From JAOXRU01 sp965247735 (GTDB taxonomy: Bacteria; Bacteroidota; Bacteroidia; Flavobacteriales; Flavobacteriaceae), in the NCBI GenBank assembly GCA_965247735.1, contig CBDFHN010000002.1, forward strand, positions 3,906,001 through 3,970,000: DNA of 64,000 bases, in the 5' to 3' direction. The notes beneath the pieces are model-generated. The model had not been told where the DNA came from. It searched no databases and saw only the letters and a program-made list of their open reading frames with translations. Shown in pieces: positions 9,832 to 17,052 of this stretch; the first letter of the stretch is position 1; the number at the start of each line of letters is the position of its first letter. A program made the position numbers and the translations under genes.

Positions 9832-11649
9832 ATGTCAGCAACAGCATCACATGAACACGACGAAGATCATGGACATCATCATCATAAAGAAACGTTTATA
9901 ACAAAGTATATTTTTAGTATTGATCATAAAATGATCTCCAAGCAGTATTTAATTACTGGTCTTATTATGGGGTTCATTGGTATTATGATGTCTGTACTGT
10001 TTAGAATGCAAATTGCATGGCCAGGACAAGAGCTTCCAATGATGGAGTTTTTGTTAGGGAAATGGGCTCCAAATGGAGTTATGGATGCAGATATGTACTT
10101 GGCACTAGTTACCATACATGGTACCATAATGGTGTTCTTTGTATTAACAGCTGGTCTTAGTGGTACCTTTAGTAACTTATTAATTCCATTGCAGATTGGA
10201 GCTAGAGATATGGCTTCAGGATTTTTGAACATGGTATCGTATTGGTTGTTCTTTGTTTCTGCTGTAATCATGATTTTATCGCTATTTGTTGAAGCTGGAC
10301 CAGCAGCAGCAGGTTGGACAATATACCCTCCATTAAGTGCTTTACCACAAGCGCAAGGTGGATCAGGAATGGGAATGACACTTTGGTTGGTTTCTATGGC
10401 AATATTTATTGCTTCTTCTTTATTAGGTTCATTAAACTATATCGTAACGGTATTAAACCTAAGAACAAAAGGGATGTCAATGACAAGATTACCATTAACC
10501 ATATGGGCATTCTTTGTAACGGCTATTATCGGAGTAGTTTCTTTCCCAGTTTTATTATCAGCAGCATTATTGTTGATTATGGATAGAAGTTTTGGTACTT
10601 CATTCTACTTGTCTGATATATTCTTGCAAGGAGAAGTTTTGCATTATCAAGGTGGATCACCAGTATTATTTGAACACCTATTTTGGTTCTTAGGGCATCC
10701 AGAAGTATATATTGTATTACTTCCGGCATTAGGGATTTCATCAGAAATTATAGCAACAAATTCTAGAAAACCTATTTTTGGATATAGAGCCATGATTGCT
10801 TCTATATTGGCAATTGCATTCTTATCTACAATTGTATGGGGTCACCATATGTTTGTATCAGGGATGAATCCATTTTTAGGATCTGTATTTACATTTACAA
10901 CATTATTAATTGCAATACCATCAGCGGTAAAAGCATTTAACTATATCACAACACTATGGAAAGGAAATCTACAGATGAATCCTGCCATGTTGTTTTCTAT
11001 AGGTTTAGTATCTACATTCCTATCAGGAGGTTTAACAGGAATTATCTTAGGAGATAGTACTTTGGATATTAATGTACATGATACCTATTTTGTAGTAGCG
11101 CATTTCCACTTGGTAATGGGGATCTCAGCATTGTATGGTCTACTAGCTGGTGTATACCACTGGTTCCCAAAAATGTTTGAAGGCAAGATGATGAATAAAA
11201 ACCTAGGTTATATTCACTTCTGGATTACAGCAATATGTGCCTATGGTGTTTTCTATCCGATGCACTTTATAGGAATGGCTGGTTTACCTCGACGTTACTA
11301 CCAGAACACTGCATTTCCAATGTTTGATGAATTTACAGATGTAAATAAGTTAATTACATGGTTTGCAATTGTTGCAGCAGCAGCTCAGGTAATATTTGTG
11401 TTTAATTTTATAAGAAGTATATTTTACGGAAAAGTAGGGCCTAAAAATCCTTGGAGATCTAATACATTAGAATGGACAACACCAACCGAACATATACACG
11501 GTAACTGGCCAGGAGCAATCCCTGAAGTACACCGTTGGCCATATGATTATAGTAAAACCAGAGAAGATGGTGAGTATGTAATTCCAGGACAGGATTTTAC
11601 ATCGCAAATTACACCACTTCAAGATGGTGAAGAAGAATCAGGACATTAA
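9832..11649 (+). CDS. coxA: cytochrome c oxidase subunit I
   Basis: Catalytic heme-copper oxidase subunit, 605 residues with about twelve membrane helices. It reduces O2 to water and pumps protons. The CuB/active-site segment WFLGHPEVYIVLLPALG carries the His-Pro-Glu-Val-Tyr motif, so the cross-linked His-Tyr pair is present. Downstream HHMFVSGMNPF and VHDTYFVVAHFHLVMG supply the other CuB and heme ligands. The N-terminus is His/Asp-rich. It is the last gene of the operon and is followed 22 bases later by a strong terminator. Subunits III and IV are not in this window. Confidence 0.96.
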   Translation: MSATASHEHDEDHGHHHHKETFITKYIFSIDHKMISKQYLITGLIMGFIGIMMSVLFRMQIAWPGQELPMMEFLLGKWAPNGVMDADMYLALVTIHGTIMVFFVLTAGLSGTFSNLLIPLQIGARDMASGFLNMVSYWLFFVSAVIMILSLFVEAGPAAAGWTIYPPLSALPQAQGGSGMGMTLWLVSMAIFIASSLLGSLNYIVTVLNLRTKGMSMTRLPLTIWAFFVTAIIGVVSFPVLLSAALLLIMDRSFGTSFYLSDIFLQGEVLHYQGGSPVLFEHLFWFLGHPEVYIVLLPALGISSEIIATNSRKPIFGYRAMIASILAIAFLSTIVWGHHMFVSGMNPFLGSVFTFTTLLIAIPSAVKAFNYITTLWKGNLQMNPAMLFSIGLVSTFLSGGLTGIILGDSTLDINVHDTYFVVAHFHLVMGISALYGLLAGVYHWFPKMFEGKMMNKNLGYIHFWITAICAYGVFYPMHFIGMAGLPRRYYQNTAFPMFDEFTDVNKLITWFAIVAAAAQVIFVFNFIRSIFYGKVGPKNPWRSNTLEWTTPTEHIHGNWPGAIPEVHRWPYDYSKTREDGEYVIPGQDFTSQITPLQDGEEESGH

Positions 11650-11671
11650 ATAACAGCATATAATTGTAGTA

Positions 11672-11699
11672 AAAGCCCTCAGAAATGAGGGCTTTTTTT
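11672..11699 (+). terminator. rho-independent terminator of the act-cox operon
   Basis: A perfect stem AAAGCCCTC/GAGGGCTTT with a six-base AGAAAT loop is followed by a T run. It lies 22 bases after the coxA stop codon and is a textbook intrinsic terminator. Confidence 0.93.
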
Positions 11700-11783
11700 G
11701 TGCGCATTATCGATTTTTTGAATTTTAACAGGGCTAGTCTAGCTTTACTTCTTTATCTTTATTCTGGTTTTAGGTAATACATA

Positions 11784-12632
11784 ATGATTATATCAAATAA
11801 AATTCAATATAGAAATGTCTTGGTTTTACTACTTTTTATGGTAGTAACTTCCTATGGGTATACTCAAAAAAAACTTCGAATTAGAGGCAGCAAAAATGTA
11901 ATTGAGAAAAAAGAAGATTTAGCTACGTTCTCTAGTATTGAGCTCAGAGACGATTTGGAGATTAATCTTTTAAGATCCGATGTTGCTGGTTATAAAATTC
12001 AAGGTGATGATAATATCGTTGATGTTATTAAGTTTGTGGTTAAAAATAATACGCTGGTGATATCAACACCATATCGTATTGGTGTAAAAAAGACATTGGT
12101 AATTGATGTGTATTACACTAACATAAATAAAATTAGTGCAACCAATGGAAAAATAGTTTCCCAAAACAGAATTATGTCAGATTCGTTAGAGATATCGGCA
12201 AATAATACTGCAAAACTGATATTGACCTTGGGAGCAAAACATATTAAAGCAAGCTTAAAACAAAACAGTAGTGGTAAGTTTAATTTTAAAACTAATGACC
12301 TGTCTTTTAATTTGTTTCATCGTGTAGATGCGGTAGCGTATGTTGTTGCCGATAGTATTGCTGTAACTATGGAAGGTAATACAGAGGTAAAACTCAATGG
12401 GCAAGTAAAATATATGAACACAGAAATGATGGAAACATCAACAATGCGTGCTAGAGATCTAAAAACAGATGTAATACGAGTAAAAGCTTCCGGATTAAGT
12501 AATGTACAGCTTAACGCTATAACGGCTTTAGAAGTTGATATTAGTGGCTCTAGTAAGGTTGCTGTGTATGGAGAGCCAAAGATTGATCTTGTTAACTTTA
12601 AAGGTAAGGCTCAGTTGTTGAAGAAGGAGTAG
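11784..12632 (+). CDS. exported DUF2807-type putative auto-transporter adhesin head protein
   Basis: Exported protein of 282 residues with an N-terminal signal (about residues 10-28, ending near YGYTQ). The mature part is a series of short beta strands with recurring alternation such as VIRVKASGLSNVQLNA and VDISGSSKVAVYG. That is the pattern of the DUF2807 (head GIN) family common in Bacteroidetes. The usual glycine-rich GSG and GIN segments are weaker here than in typical members. No enzymatic residues are recognised, and the role is unknown but probably at the cell envelope. It is a single gene after the act-cox terminator and before the RHS island. Confidence 0.75.
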   Translation: MIISNKIQYRNVLVLLLFMVVTSYGYTQKKLRIRGSKNVIEKKEDLATFSSIELRDDLEINLLRSDVAGYKIQGDDNIVDVIKFVVKNNTLVISTPYRIGVKKTLVIDVYYTNINKISATNGKIVSQNRIMSDSLEISANNTAKLILTLGAKHIKASLKQNSSGKFNFKTNDLSFNLFHRVDAVAYVVADSIAVTMEGNTEVKLNGQVKYMNTEMMETSTMRARDLKTDVIRVKASGLSNVQLNAITALEVDISGSSKVAVYGEPKIDLVNFKGKAQLLKKE

Positions 12633-12735
12633 TTTATCTTCTTATTATTCTTCTGAAAGTTCTATTATCTTTTGCGTAACTAATTGCCCTATCTGCTGAA
12701 TGTAGTTAATAAAAAAGCATATTCTTAAAAACACA

Positions 12736-13042
12736 GTAGATGGTGACACCTTACTTGTTGAAGTAGATTTAGGGTTTTACGTACTCACCATACAAAAAAA
12801 TACGTCTTGCCCGTATTAATGCACCAGTGATGCGTAGCTCTGTAGCTTACCGTGAGCGACAAGCTAAGCACGCCAGAGCTGTAGCTAGAAAGTTCTGCCC
12901 CGAAGGTGCTATTGTTGCCATTACAACCTCTAAACAAGACAAAGACCAATATGCACGTTATATTGCCGAAGTAATATACAATGATATAAATCTTTCTGAT
13001 TACCTCATTGATAAAAAAGTAGCAAAACTTTGGGAAGAGTAG
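12736..13042 (+). pseudogene. staphylococcal-nuclease-like gene, 5'-truncated and frameshifted
   Basis: A diverged third copy of the nuclease-like gene present in the 5.6-kb blocks. It begins abruptly at the VDGDT codons. The usual N-terminal dozen residues are missing, replaced by sequence (ATTCTTAAAAACACA) that elsewhere follows the end of an XRE gene, so this is a deletion junction. The same frameshift as in the other copies is present: at an A7 run near 12795 the frame must move for the protein to continue as IRLARINAP. The distal part (12827-13042) is open and ends in KKVAKLWEE. This is a remnant, not a working gene. Confidence 0.75.
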
Positions 13043-13131
13043 TTTTGACTTGCTTATTCTAATGCAATAACAAAAAATATATTCTTAAAAAGGAAAAAAC
13101 CACAACATTGCTGCTGTGGCTCATGTTTCTT

Positions 13132-13179
13132 TTTCTTACTCGTTATCGGTAACAAGCGTGACGCTTGCACCAGCAGGAG
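13132..13179 (+). repeat. repeat A copy 1 (48-bp double palindrome)
   Basis: First of seven copies of a 48-bp repeat. It contains the adjacent palindromes GTTATCGGTAAC and CAAGCGTGACGCTTG and ends in CACCAGCAGGAG. It lies downstream of the truncated nuclease gene, just after an AACCACAACATTGCTGCTGTGG hairpin split as AACCACA/TGTGG. Half of a second terminator (AAAGGTGGTTTTTTT) follows. Confidence 0.9.
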
Positions 13180-13207
13180 CAGCCTATTAAAGGTGGTTTT
13201 TTTATGT

Positions 13208-13662
13208 TTAATTAAATCTTTCTACTAAACCATTTTCTTCTGGATAATGTTCAGAATAATTTAAAGCTCCTACAACAAAACAATCTGTTTTGATATAATA
13301 CTTTGTATTTGGTGTTCCTTTATTTTTAAACCAGCTCTCTCTAAAAACATATCTTGTAGTATCTAAATTGACCTTAACAACTTTAGCTTTACCATCTCCC
13401 ATTTATGCCCATTAGAATTCCAACATATTCCGAACTGGTCATCCAATTCTGTAGTTTTAGAAATGTCTAATTCTATATAATCTTTTTTAGGTTTTGAAGT
13501 ATGCTTCCCTACAGCTATTATTCTTTCCTTTTTAGTGTAATTGCTTATTATTGAAACTACTTGTGATTTATCTTTTGAATATAAATGAATAACATTACTG
13601 TCTCGTTCTGAATTACAGTTAAGAAATGTAAATAGCATTATGACAAATAATATTCTATTCAT
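13208..13662 (-). pseudogene. frameshifted lipoprotein, probable immunity gene of a decayed RHS module
   Basis: Two overlapping minus-strand frames (13662 to about 13390, then 13402 to 13208) join into one protein of about 150 residues if one frameshift at the GHKWEMGDGKAK codons is corrected. The start chosen at 13662 gives MNRILFVIMLFTFLNC, a clear lipoprotein signal. It begins four bases after the end of a decayed toxin-tip frame. This tip-then-small-envelope-protein order is the same as in the intact modules. Function as an immunity protein is inferred only from position. Confidence 0.6.
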
Positions 13663-13667
13663 TATTT

Positions 13668-13890
13668 TATTTTTCTTTGAAAAAATCAATTTTACCATCT
13701 TCTTTATTAAGTTTAATTCCTATTTCCCATCCAAGTTTTTGAGCCTTTTGGGTAAGTAGTTTTTCTGATGTGAGATTTATATTAGGAATAATTATTGGTG
13801 CATATCCTCCTGGTTGTAAGTTATTCCATCAATTGAAGCAGAACCAATACCTTTATTTTAAATCCATTACCATGTTTCCGTTGGTGTACA
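13668..13890 (-). pseudogene. decayed RHS toxin tip remnant
   Basis: On the minus strand a coding-like stretch reads GIGSASIDGITYNQ, then after a frameshift GYAPIIIPNINLTSEK and on to GWEIGIKLNKEDGKIDFFKEK-type sequence with a stop about four bases before the lipoprotein start. I do not recognise the domain. Its position directly ahead of a signal-bearing small gene, and on the RHS strand, suggest the C-terminal tail of an old RHS tip whose core has been lost. Confidence 0.45.
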
Positions 13891-13894
13891 CTAC

Positions 13895-14743
13895 CTATTT
13901 AATAGATAAACCTTTATTCCAAATATCTAAATTATCATTATTTAAAGTAAGTTTTGCTTTTAAATATGAGTTACAATGATATTCATATCTGTAAACGAGA
14001 TGCCAGAGTTTACCTATTTTTAATTTTTCTAAATCCCCATATTGGCTACAATTATCTTCATTTAGATAAAGCCCTTTATCTGAATAAAACCTTGTATCAA
14101 GATAAAGTCCCCCATTGGCATCAACATTAACCTTTCCGATACAAGCAAGTTTTGAATCAGAAAAAAACAAAATACGATCAACCTTTAAATCTGCATTTAC
14201 AGTCATTATTGATGAAATTTCTTTGACATTGATTTTCTCTAGATGCTGATTAATAAAAGATATTTTAGTTTCAACAAAAATGCATCTTTTTGTTTCTTCG
14301 AACTGAACAAAAAAGCCCATTATATCTTGAGGAGGCTTTTTTATAAATAAATGGGGCTCTCTTCGTGAGACGATAAATACTTTATATCCTTTTCCATAAA
14401 ACACTGTATAATCCAAAGTTATGCCACTATCAAGATTGGTCTTTATAATTTTAACTATTTTACCTTTCGACTTGTATAAGGAATAATTTACCTGACTTTT
14501 GACACCATCAACTTTACACTTAATTGGATTAAATTTTTCAAAATCAAAACCTTTAGAAGTTTCAATTTTATCAATAATAAGGGAATCCTTTTTAAAATAA
14601 AAATGGTTAATGTCTTCCCTAATAAATCCAACAACTTCTTTTATTGTAACTTCAGCACCAAAATCTTTATAGCTATAAACCTGCGCATTTACTTTGTTGT
14701 TAAAAGCAAAAGCAATACATAAAAAAATAAATTTCAATTTCAT
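13895..14743 (-). CDS. exported protein of unknown function, possible immunity protein of a decayed RHS module
   Basis: Intact 282-residue frame with a signal peptide MKLKFIFLCIAFAFNNKVNAQ-like at residues 1-21. The mature part has no motif that I recognise. It begins three bases after the stop of a broken 73-codon frame (14968-14747), reproducing the tip/immunity spacing of the intact modules. It may be a large periplasmic immunity protein or an unrelated cargo gene. The frame is uninterrupted, unlike its neighbours, which may mean retained selection or recent arrival. Confidence 0.55.
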   Translation of the reverse strand: MKLKFIFLCIAFAFNNKVNAQVYSYKDFGAEVTIKEVVGFIREDINHFYFKKDSLIIDKIETSKGFDFEKFNPIKCKVDGVKSQVNYSLYKSKGKIVKIIKTNLDSGITLDYTVFYGKGYKVFIVSRREPHLFIKKPPQDIMGFFVQFEETKRCIFVETKISFINQHLEKINVKEISSIMTVNADLKVDRILFFSDSKLACIGKVNVDANGGLYLDTRFYSDKGLYLNEDNCSQYGDLEKLKIGKLWHLVYRYEYHCNSYLKAKLTLNNDNLDIWNKGLSIK

Positions 14744-14746
14744 ATT

Positions 14747-14968
14747 CTAATCTTTCTTAACTGGTATTGGATCATTTTCTGGGTTCTGAAAACGAATCAT
14801 ATTATATAATTTTTTTCCTTCACTTATTTTAAATTCAATAGGTGTTTTTTGTTTTAAATCACCTATAATTAAATCTTTTGCTTAGTACTTGGATAAAGAC
14901 TCTGTATAGACTTCTCCTTTTTCTTGTGCAAATCCAAGTTCAAAAAAATTCTCCAAACTAAAGTCCAT
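14747..14968 (-). pseudogene. decayed RHS toxin tip remnant with internal stop
   Basis: From an ATG at 14968 the minus strand reads MDFSLENFFELGFAQEKGEV and continues to SLSKY, then an in-frame TAA, then continues coding-like as AKDLIIGDLKQKTPIEFKIS to a stop at 14747. The short length, the internal stop and its place before an exported protein gene suggest the tail of an old toxin tip. No domain is recognised. Confidence 0.45.
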
Positions 14969-15095
14969 AATCTTTAATTAAATTTTTCGCCAAATTCCCC
15001 GCTGCCGCAAGTTTGTAACTTGTGGTTAAATATACTAAAACTGGACAAGCACATTCTTAAAAGACAAAAACCACCTCGTTAAAGGTTGCTTTTTC

Positions 15096-15170
15096 TATAT
15101 TTTAACACTTATACTCGGCACAGGAAGCATTTCTGTGCTATCATGTTTGCGGCATATCTGAGCTATCTGG
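15096..15170 (+). repeat. repeat B copy 1
   Basis: About 75 bp. It contains an inner palindrome resembling CAGAAAACATTTCTG (here CAGGAAGCATTTCTG) between CTCGG-like and CCGAG-like arms. It is joined directly to the last codons of a nuclease gene (KKVAKLWEQ). Confidence 0.8.
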
Positions 15171-15171
15171 T

Positions 15172-15201
15172 AAAAAAGTAGCAAAGCTTTGGGAGCAGTA
15201 G
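15172..15201 (+). pseudogene. 3'-terminal fragment of the nuclease-like gene
   Basis: Ten codons reading KKVAKLWEQ and a stop, matching the end of the block nuclease gene. The fragment starts immediately after repeat B. The following bases (GTTCTGTGATACAAGAATGAAAA, split by small changes) match what follows other nuclease ends. Confidence 0.7.
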
Positions 15202-15280
15202 TTCTGTGATACAAGAATGAAAAATATACTCTTAAAACACAAAAACCACAACATTGCTGCTGTGGCTCATTTTATTTGTA

Positions 15281-15328
15281 TTTCTTACTCATTATCGGTA
15301 ACAAGCGTGACGCTTGCACCAGCAGGAG
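15281..15328 (+). repeat. repeat A copy 2
   Basis: 48 bp with one change in the first palindrome arm (ATTATCGGTAAC). It is head-to-tail with copy 3 without any spacer. Confidence 0.9.
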
Positions 15329-15376
15329 TTTCTTACTCGTTATCGGTAACAAGCGTGACGCTTGCACCAGCAGGAG
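15329..15376 (+). repeat. repeat A copy 3
   Basis: Perfect 48-bp copy directly following copy 2. Its GGAG end runs straight into the truncated XRE gene fragment at 15377, at the codons EEDKSTVLK. Confidence 0.9.
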
Positions 15377-15472
15377 AAGAAGATAAATCTACTGTCCTTA
15401 AAATTACACATCCCTATGCTAACTAAAAAGAAATTTAAAGACTTCTTTAATAAAAATGTAACTTCTCTATAA
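15377..15472 (+). pseudogene. 3' fragment of an XRE regulator gene, frameshifted
   Basis: Near duplicate of the end of the fragment at 15621-15809 (EEDKSTVLKI to KKFKDFFNKNV and SL). One base is inserted near 15410 that breaks the frame. The fragment begins exactly at the end of repeat A, and a hairpin follows its stop. Confidence 0.7.
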
Positions 15473-15508
15473 AAACACAAAAACCACCTCGTTAAAGGTG
15501 GCTTATGT

Positions 15509-15619
15509 TATATTTTACTACTCATACTCGGCACAGAAAACATTTCTGCGCTATCACGTTTATGGCATATCCAAGCTATCGGGTTGCTATCACGTTTACG
15601 GCATATCCGAGCGATCGGG
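15509..15619 (+). repeat. repeat B copy 2 plus a tandem partial copy
   Basis: A full copy (15509-15583) is followed by a partial direct copy of its last 35 bases (15585-15619, GCTATCACGTTTACGGCATA onward). The XRE fragment starts at the end of the partial copy. Confidence 0.8.
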
Positions 15620-15620
15620 T

Positions 15621-15809
15621 AATATTATAAATTATGAAGGAGATATACCTAAAGAAATAATTTTAGAAGATAAGAGCGAGATAGAACAGTTTAAGTTAAT
15701 CAATCAACTTGACGAAGAAGATAAATCTACTGTCCTTAAAATTATTGATACTATGCTAACTAAAAAGAAATTTAAAGACTTCTTTAATAAAAATGTAGCT
15801 TCTCTATAA
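15621..15809 (+). pseudogene. 5'-truncated XRE-family regulator fragment
   Basis: Open frame of 62 codons encoding the C-terminal half of an XRE-type regulator (NIINYEGDIPKEIILEDKSE to NKNVASL). It has the usual acidic linker and C-terminal helices but no helix-turn-helix. It is related to the KHIFYMIDNIVKAVK-type tail of the intact block regulator in layout rather than in sequence. It begins at the end of repeat B and ends before an AACCACCTCG...AGGTGG hairpin. Confidence 0.7.
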
Positions 15810-15846
15810 AAACACAAAAACCACCTCGTTTAAAGGTGGCTTACTC

Positions 15847-15921
15847 TATATTTTATTACTCATAATCGGCATAGAATACAATTCTACACTAGCACGTTTA
15901 CGGCATATCCGAGCCATCTGG
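15847..15921 (+). repeat. repeat B copy 3
   Basis: About 75 bp, somewhat diverged in the inner palindrome (ATAGAATACAATTCTA). It is joined to another XRE fragment at the final GG. Confidence 0.8.
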
Positions 15922-15922
15922 T

Positions 15923-16114
15923 GCTTTAGAAGTATCTACAGATTCCCTTATTTATGGTTCTAATGAGCAGATTGTAAATAATAAACTTAATGATGAAGAG
16001 TTGTTACAGCTTTTTAGTAAAGTACAACAACTAAGTGAACTAGATATTACAAGTGTAAAAGCAATGCTTAAGGCTTTTGTCTTTCAAAAAGATATACAAA
16101 AACAACTCGCATAA
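15923..16114 (+). pseudogene. 5'-truncated XRE-family regulator fragment
   Basis: Sixty-three residues reading ALEVSTDSLIYGSNEQIVNN and on to DIQKQLA. This is the typical region after the HTH of an XRE regulator (V-STDSLLYG type), including the C-terminal helical part. The HTH itself is absent because the frame begins at repeat B. A hairpin follows the stop. Confidence 0.7.
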
Positions 16115-16153
16115 AAAAACCACAACATTGCTGATGTGGTTTATCTTTTTGTA

Positions 16154-16201
16154 TTTCTTACTCGTTATCGGTAACAAGCGTGACGCTTGCACCAGCAGGC
16201 G
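16154..16201 (+). repeat. repeat A copy 4, joined to the last codons of a nuclease gene
   Basis: 48-bp copy ending CAGGCG. The next bases, GAAGAGTAG, match the final Glu-Glu-stop of the nuclease-like gene, and the sequence after that matches the normal downstream region of that gene. Only two or three codons of the gene remain. Confidence 0.85.
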
Positions 16202-16289
16202 AAGAGTAGTTTTGACTTAGTTTTATTATACAAGAATGAAAAATATATTCTTAAAAAGCAAAAACCACCTCGCTAAAGGTGGTTTACTC

Positions 16290-16364
16290 TATATTTTACT
16301 ACTCATAATCGGCACAGAAAACATTTCTGCGCTAGCACGTTTACGGCATATCCGAGCCATCTGG
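16290..16364 (+). repeat. repeat B copy 4
   Basis: About 75 bp with the well-formed inner palindrome CAGAAAACATTTCTG and the conserved CACGTTTACGGCATATCCGA segment. It is followed by 80 bp of unidentified sequence rather than a recognisable gene end. Confidence 0.8.
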
Positions 16365-16549
16365 AGAAATACATAAATTAGCAAACCTTTATAGGTAAAG
16401 AGCTTAAGGTTGATTTGTTCTACTGACTTACGGATTTAAGATACAAACTAGCACCAGCAGGAGCGCTAACCACGTTTACGGTATATCCGCGCCATCGGGT
16501 AAACCACAACATTGCTGCTGTGGCTTATGCTTTACTATTTCATTTTAAC

Positions 16550-16572
16550 GATTGCCATTGCAAATGGCAATC
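16550..16572. repeat. repeat D palindrome at the immunity gene 3' end, copy 1
   Basis: GATTGCCATT and AATGGCAATC form a 10-bp perfect stem around a three-base loop. It lies 12 bases beyond the stop of the minus-strand immunity gene at 16585. A second copy at 24125-24147 overlaps the stop of the next module's immunity gene. It may be a bidirectional transcription terminator or a cassette boundary. Confidence 0.75.
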
Positions 16573-16584
16573 TGCTTAGTGGCA

Positions 16585-17052
16585 TTACCAACAATTAGAA
16601 AAAAAAGAAGAATATTCCTGTAAAACATTTTTTATTTCTCCTTTTTCATCCTTGTAAAAAACAAATTTTCCTTTTTCTTTTAGTGTCCATAAATTGTTAC
16701 TAATAGATGCGTATATGGTATCTGTTTTATTTTCTTTTATAGATAAAAACGCGAATTCAAAATCTTCAGAAACTCCTTCTTTAATTTTCTTCATTCTTTT
16801 TATATCGTTGATAAAAGAATTAGCATCTGTACGAATCTTCATTCTAGCAAATTCAGCATCTCCATTTTCCCAAAACATATTTTCATTAATAGAATAAGGA
16901 TATGTTTGAATGTTTAAAAACTTGATTGCTTCCAATTCATTGTTTAATTCATTTGAATAGAGCTCTTTATGTAGCATTGAATACCCAACAATTGTAGTTG
17001 ACACAAAAAACACACTAATTATTAACACTTTAAGAGTTAGATTCTTTTTCAT
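16585..17052 (-). CDS. putative immunity protein of orphan RHS module 1
   Basis: 155 residues with an N-terminal signal or anchor helix (about residues 8-27), so the domain is probably periplasmic. The rest is charged, with no motif that I recognise, ending EYSSFFSNCW. The start overlaps the stop of the upstream toxin tip by four bases (ATGA), indicating translational coupling as expected for a toxin/immunity pair. An immunity role is inferred from this coupling and from the same arrangement in the other modules. Confidence 0.65.
   Translation of the reverse strand: MKKNLTLKVLIISVFFVSTTIVGYSMLHKELYSNELNNELEAIKFLNIQTYPYSINENMFWENGDAEFARMKIRTDANSFINDIKRMKKIKEGVSEDFEFAFLSIKENKTDTIYASISNNLWTLKEKGKFVFYKDEKGEIKNVLQEYSSFFSNCW

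Larger units (their letters stand above)
14969..16584 (+). repeat. scar array: hairpins, palindromic repeats and truncated gene 3' ends
   Basis: This 1.6-kb stretch has no intact gene. It alternates hairpins (AACCACCT...AGGTGGTT or AACCACA...TGTGGCT), repeats of family A or B, and plus-strand 3' ends of XRE or nuclease genes, each lacking its 5' part. A separate palindrome CCGCAAGTTTGTAACTTGTGG lies at about 15005. At about 16449-16499 a tail of repeat A (GCACCAGCAGGAG) is fused to a partial repeat B. The stretch 16365-16448 is unidentified. The left end of the array abuts decayed tip modules and the right end abuts a complete orphan module, so it looks like accumulated recombination scars. 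Confidence 0.75.

Noticed and set aside
229..11649. Possible missing cytochrome oxidase subunit III in the operon
   Set aside because: A coxC gene is often located elsewhere in Bacteroidetes, upstream or unlinked; its absence here is not informative within this window.
12827..13042. 71-codon ORF as an independent small gene
   Set aside because: It is the distal part of the frameshifted nuclease-like gene, shown by comparison with the full versions at 23331 and 30990.
15217..15809. Small plus-strand ORFs at 15217-15426 and 15498-15809 as genes
   Set aside because: They are composites of hairpin, repeat and truncated gene end; the reading through the repeat is incidental.
15096..16499. Regularly recurring repeats that might be read as a CRISPR array
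   Set aside because: Spacing is irregular, two repeat families alternate, the intervening sequence is coding gene ends plus hairpins, and no cas gene is present.
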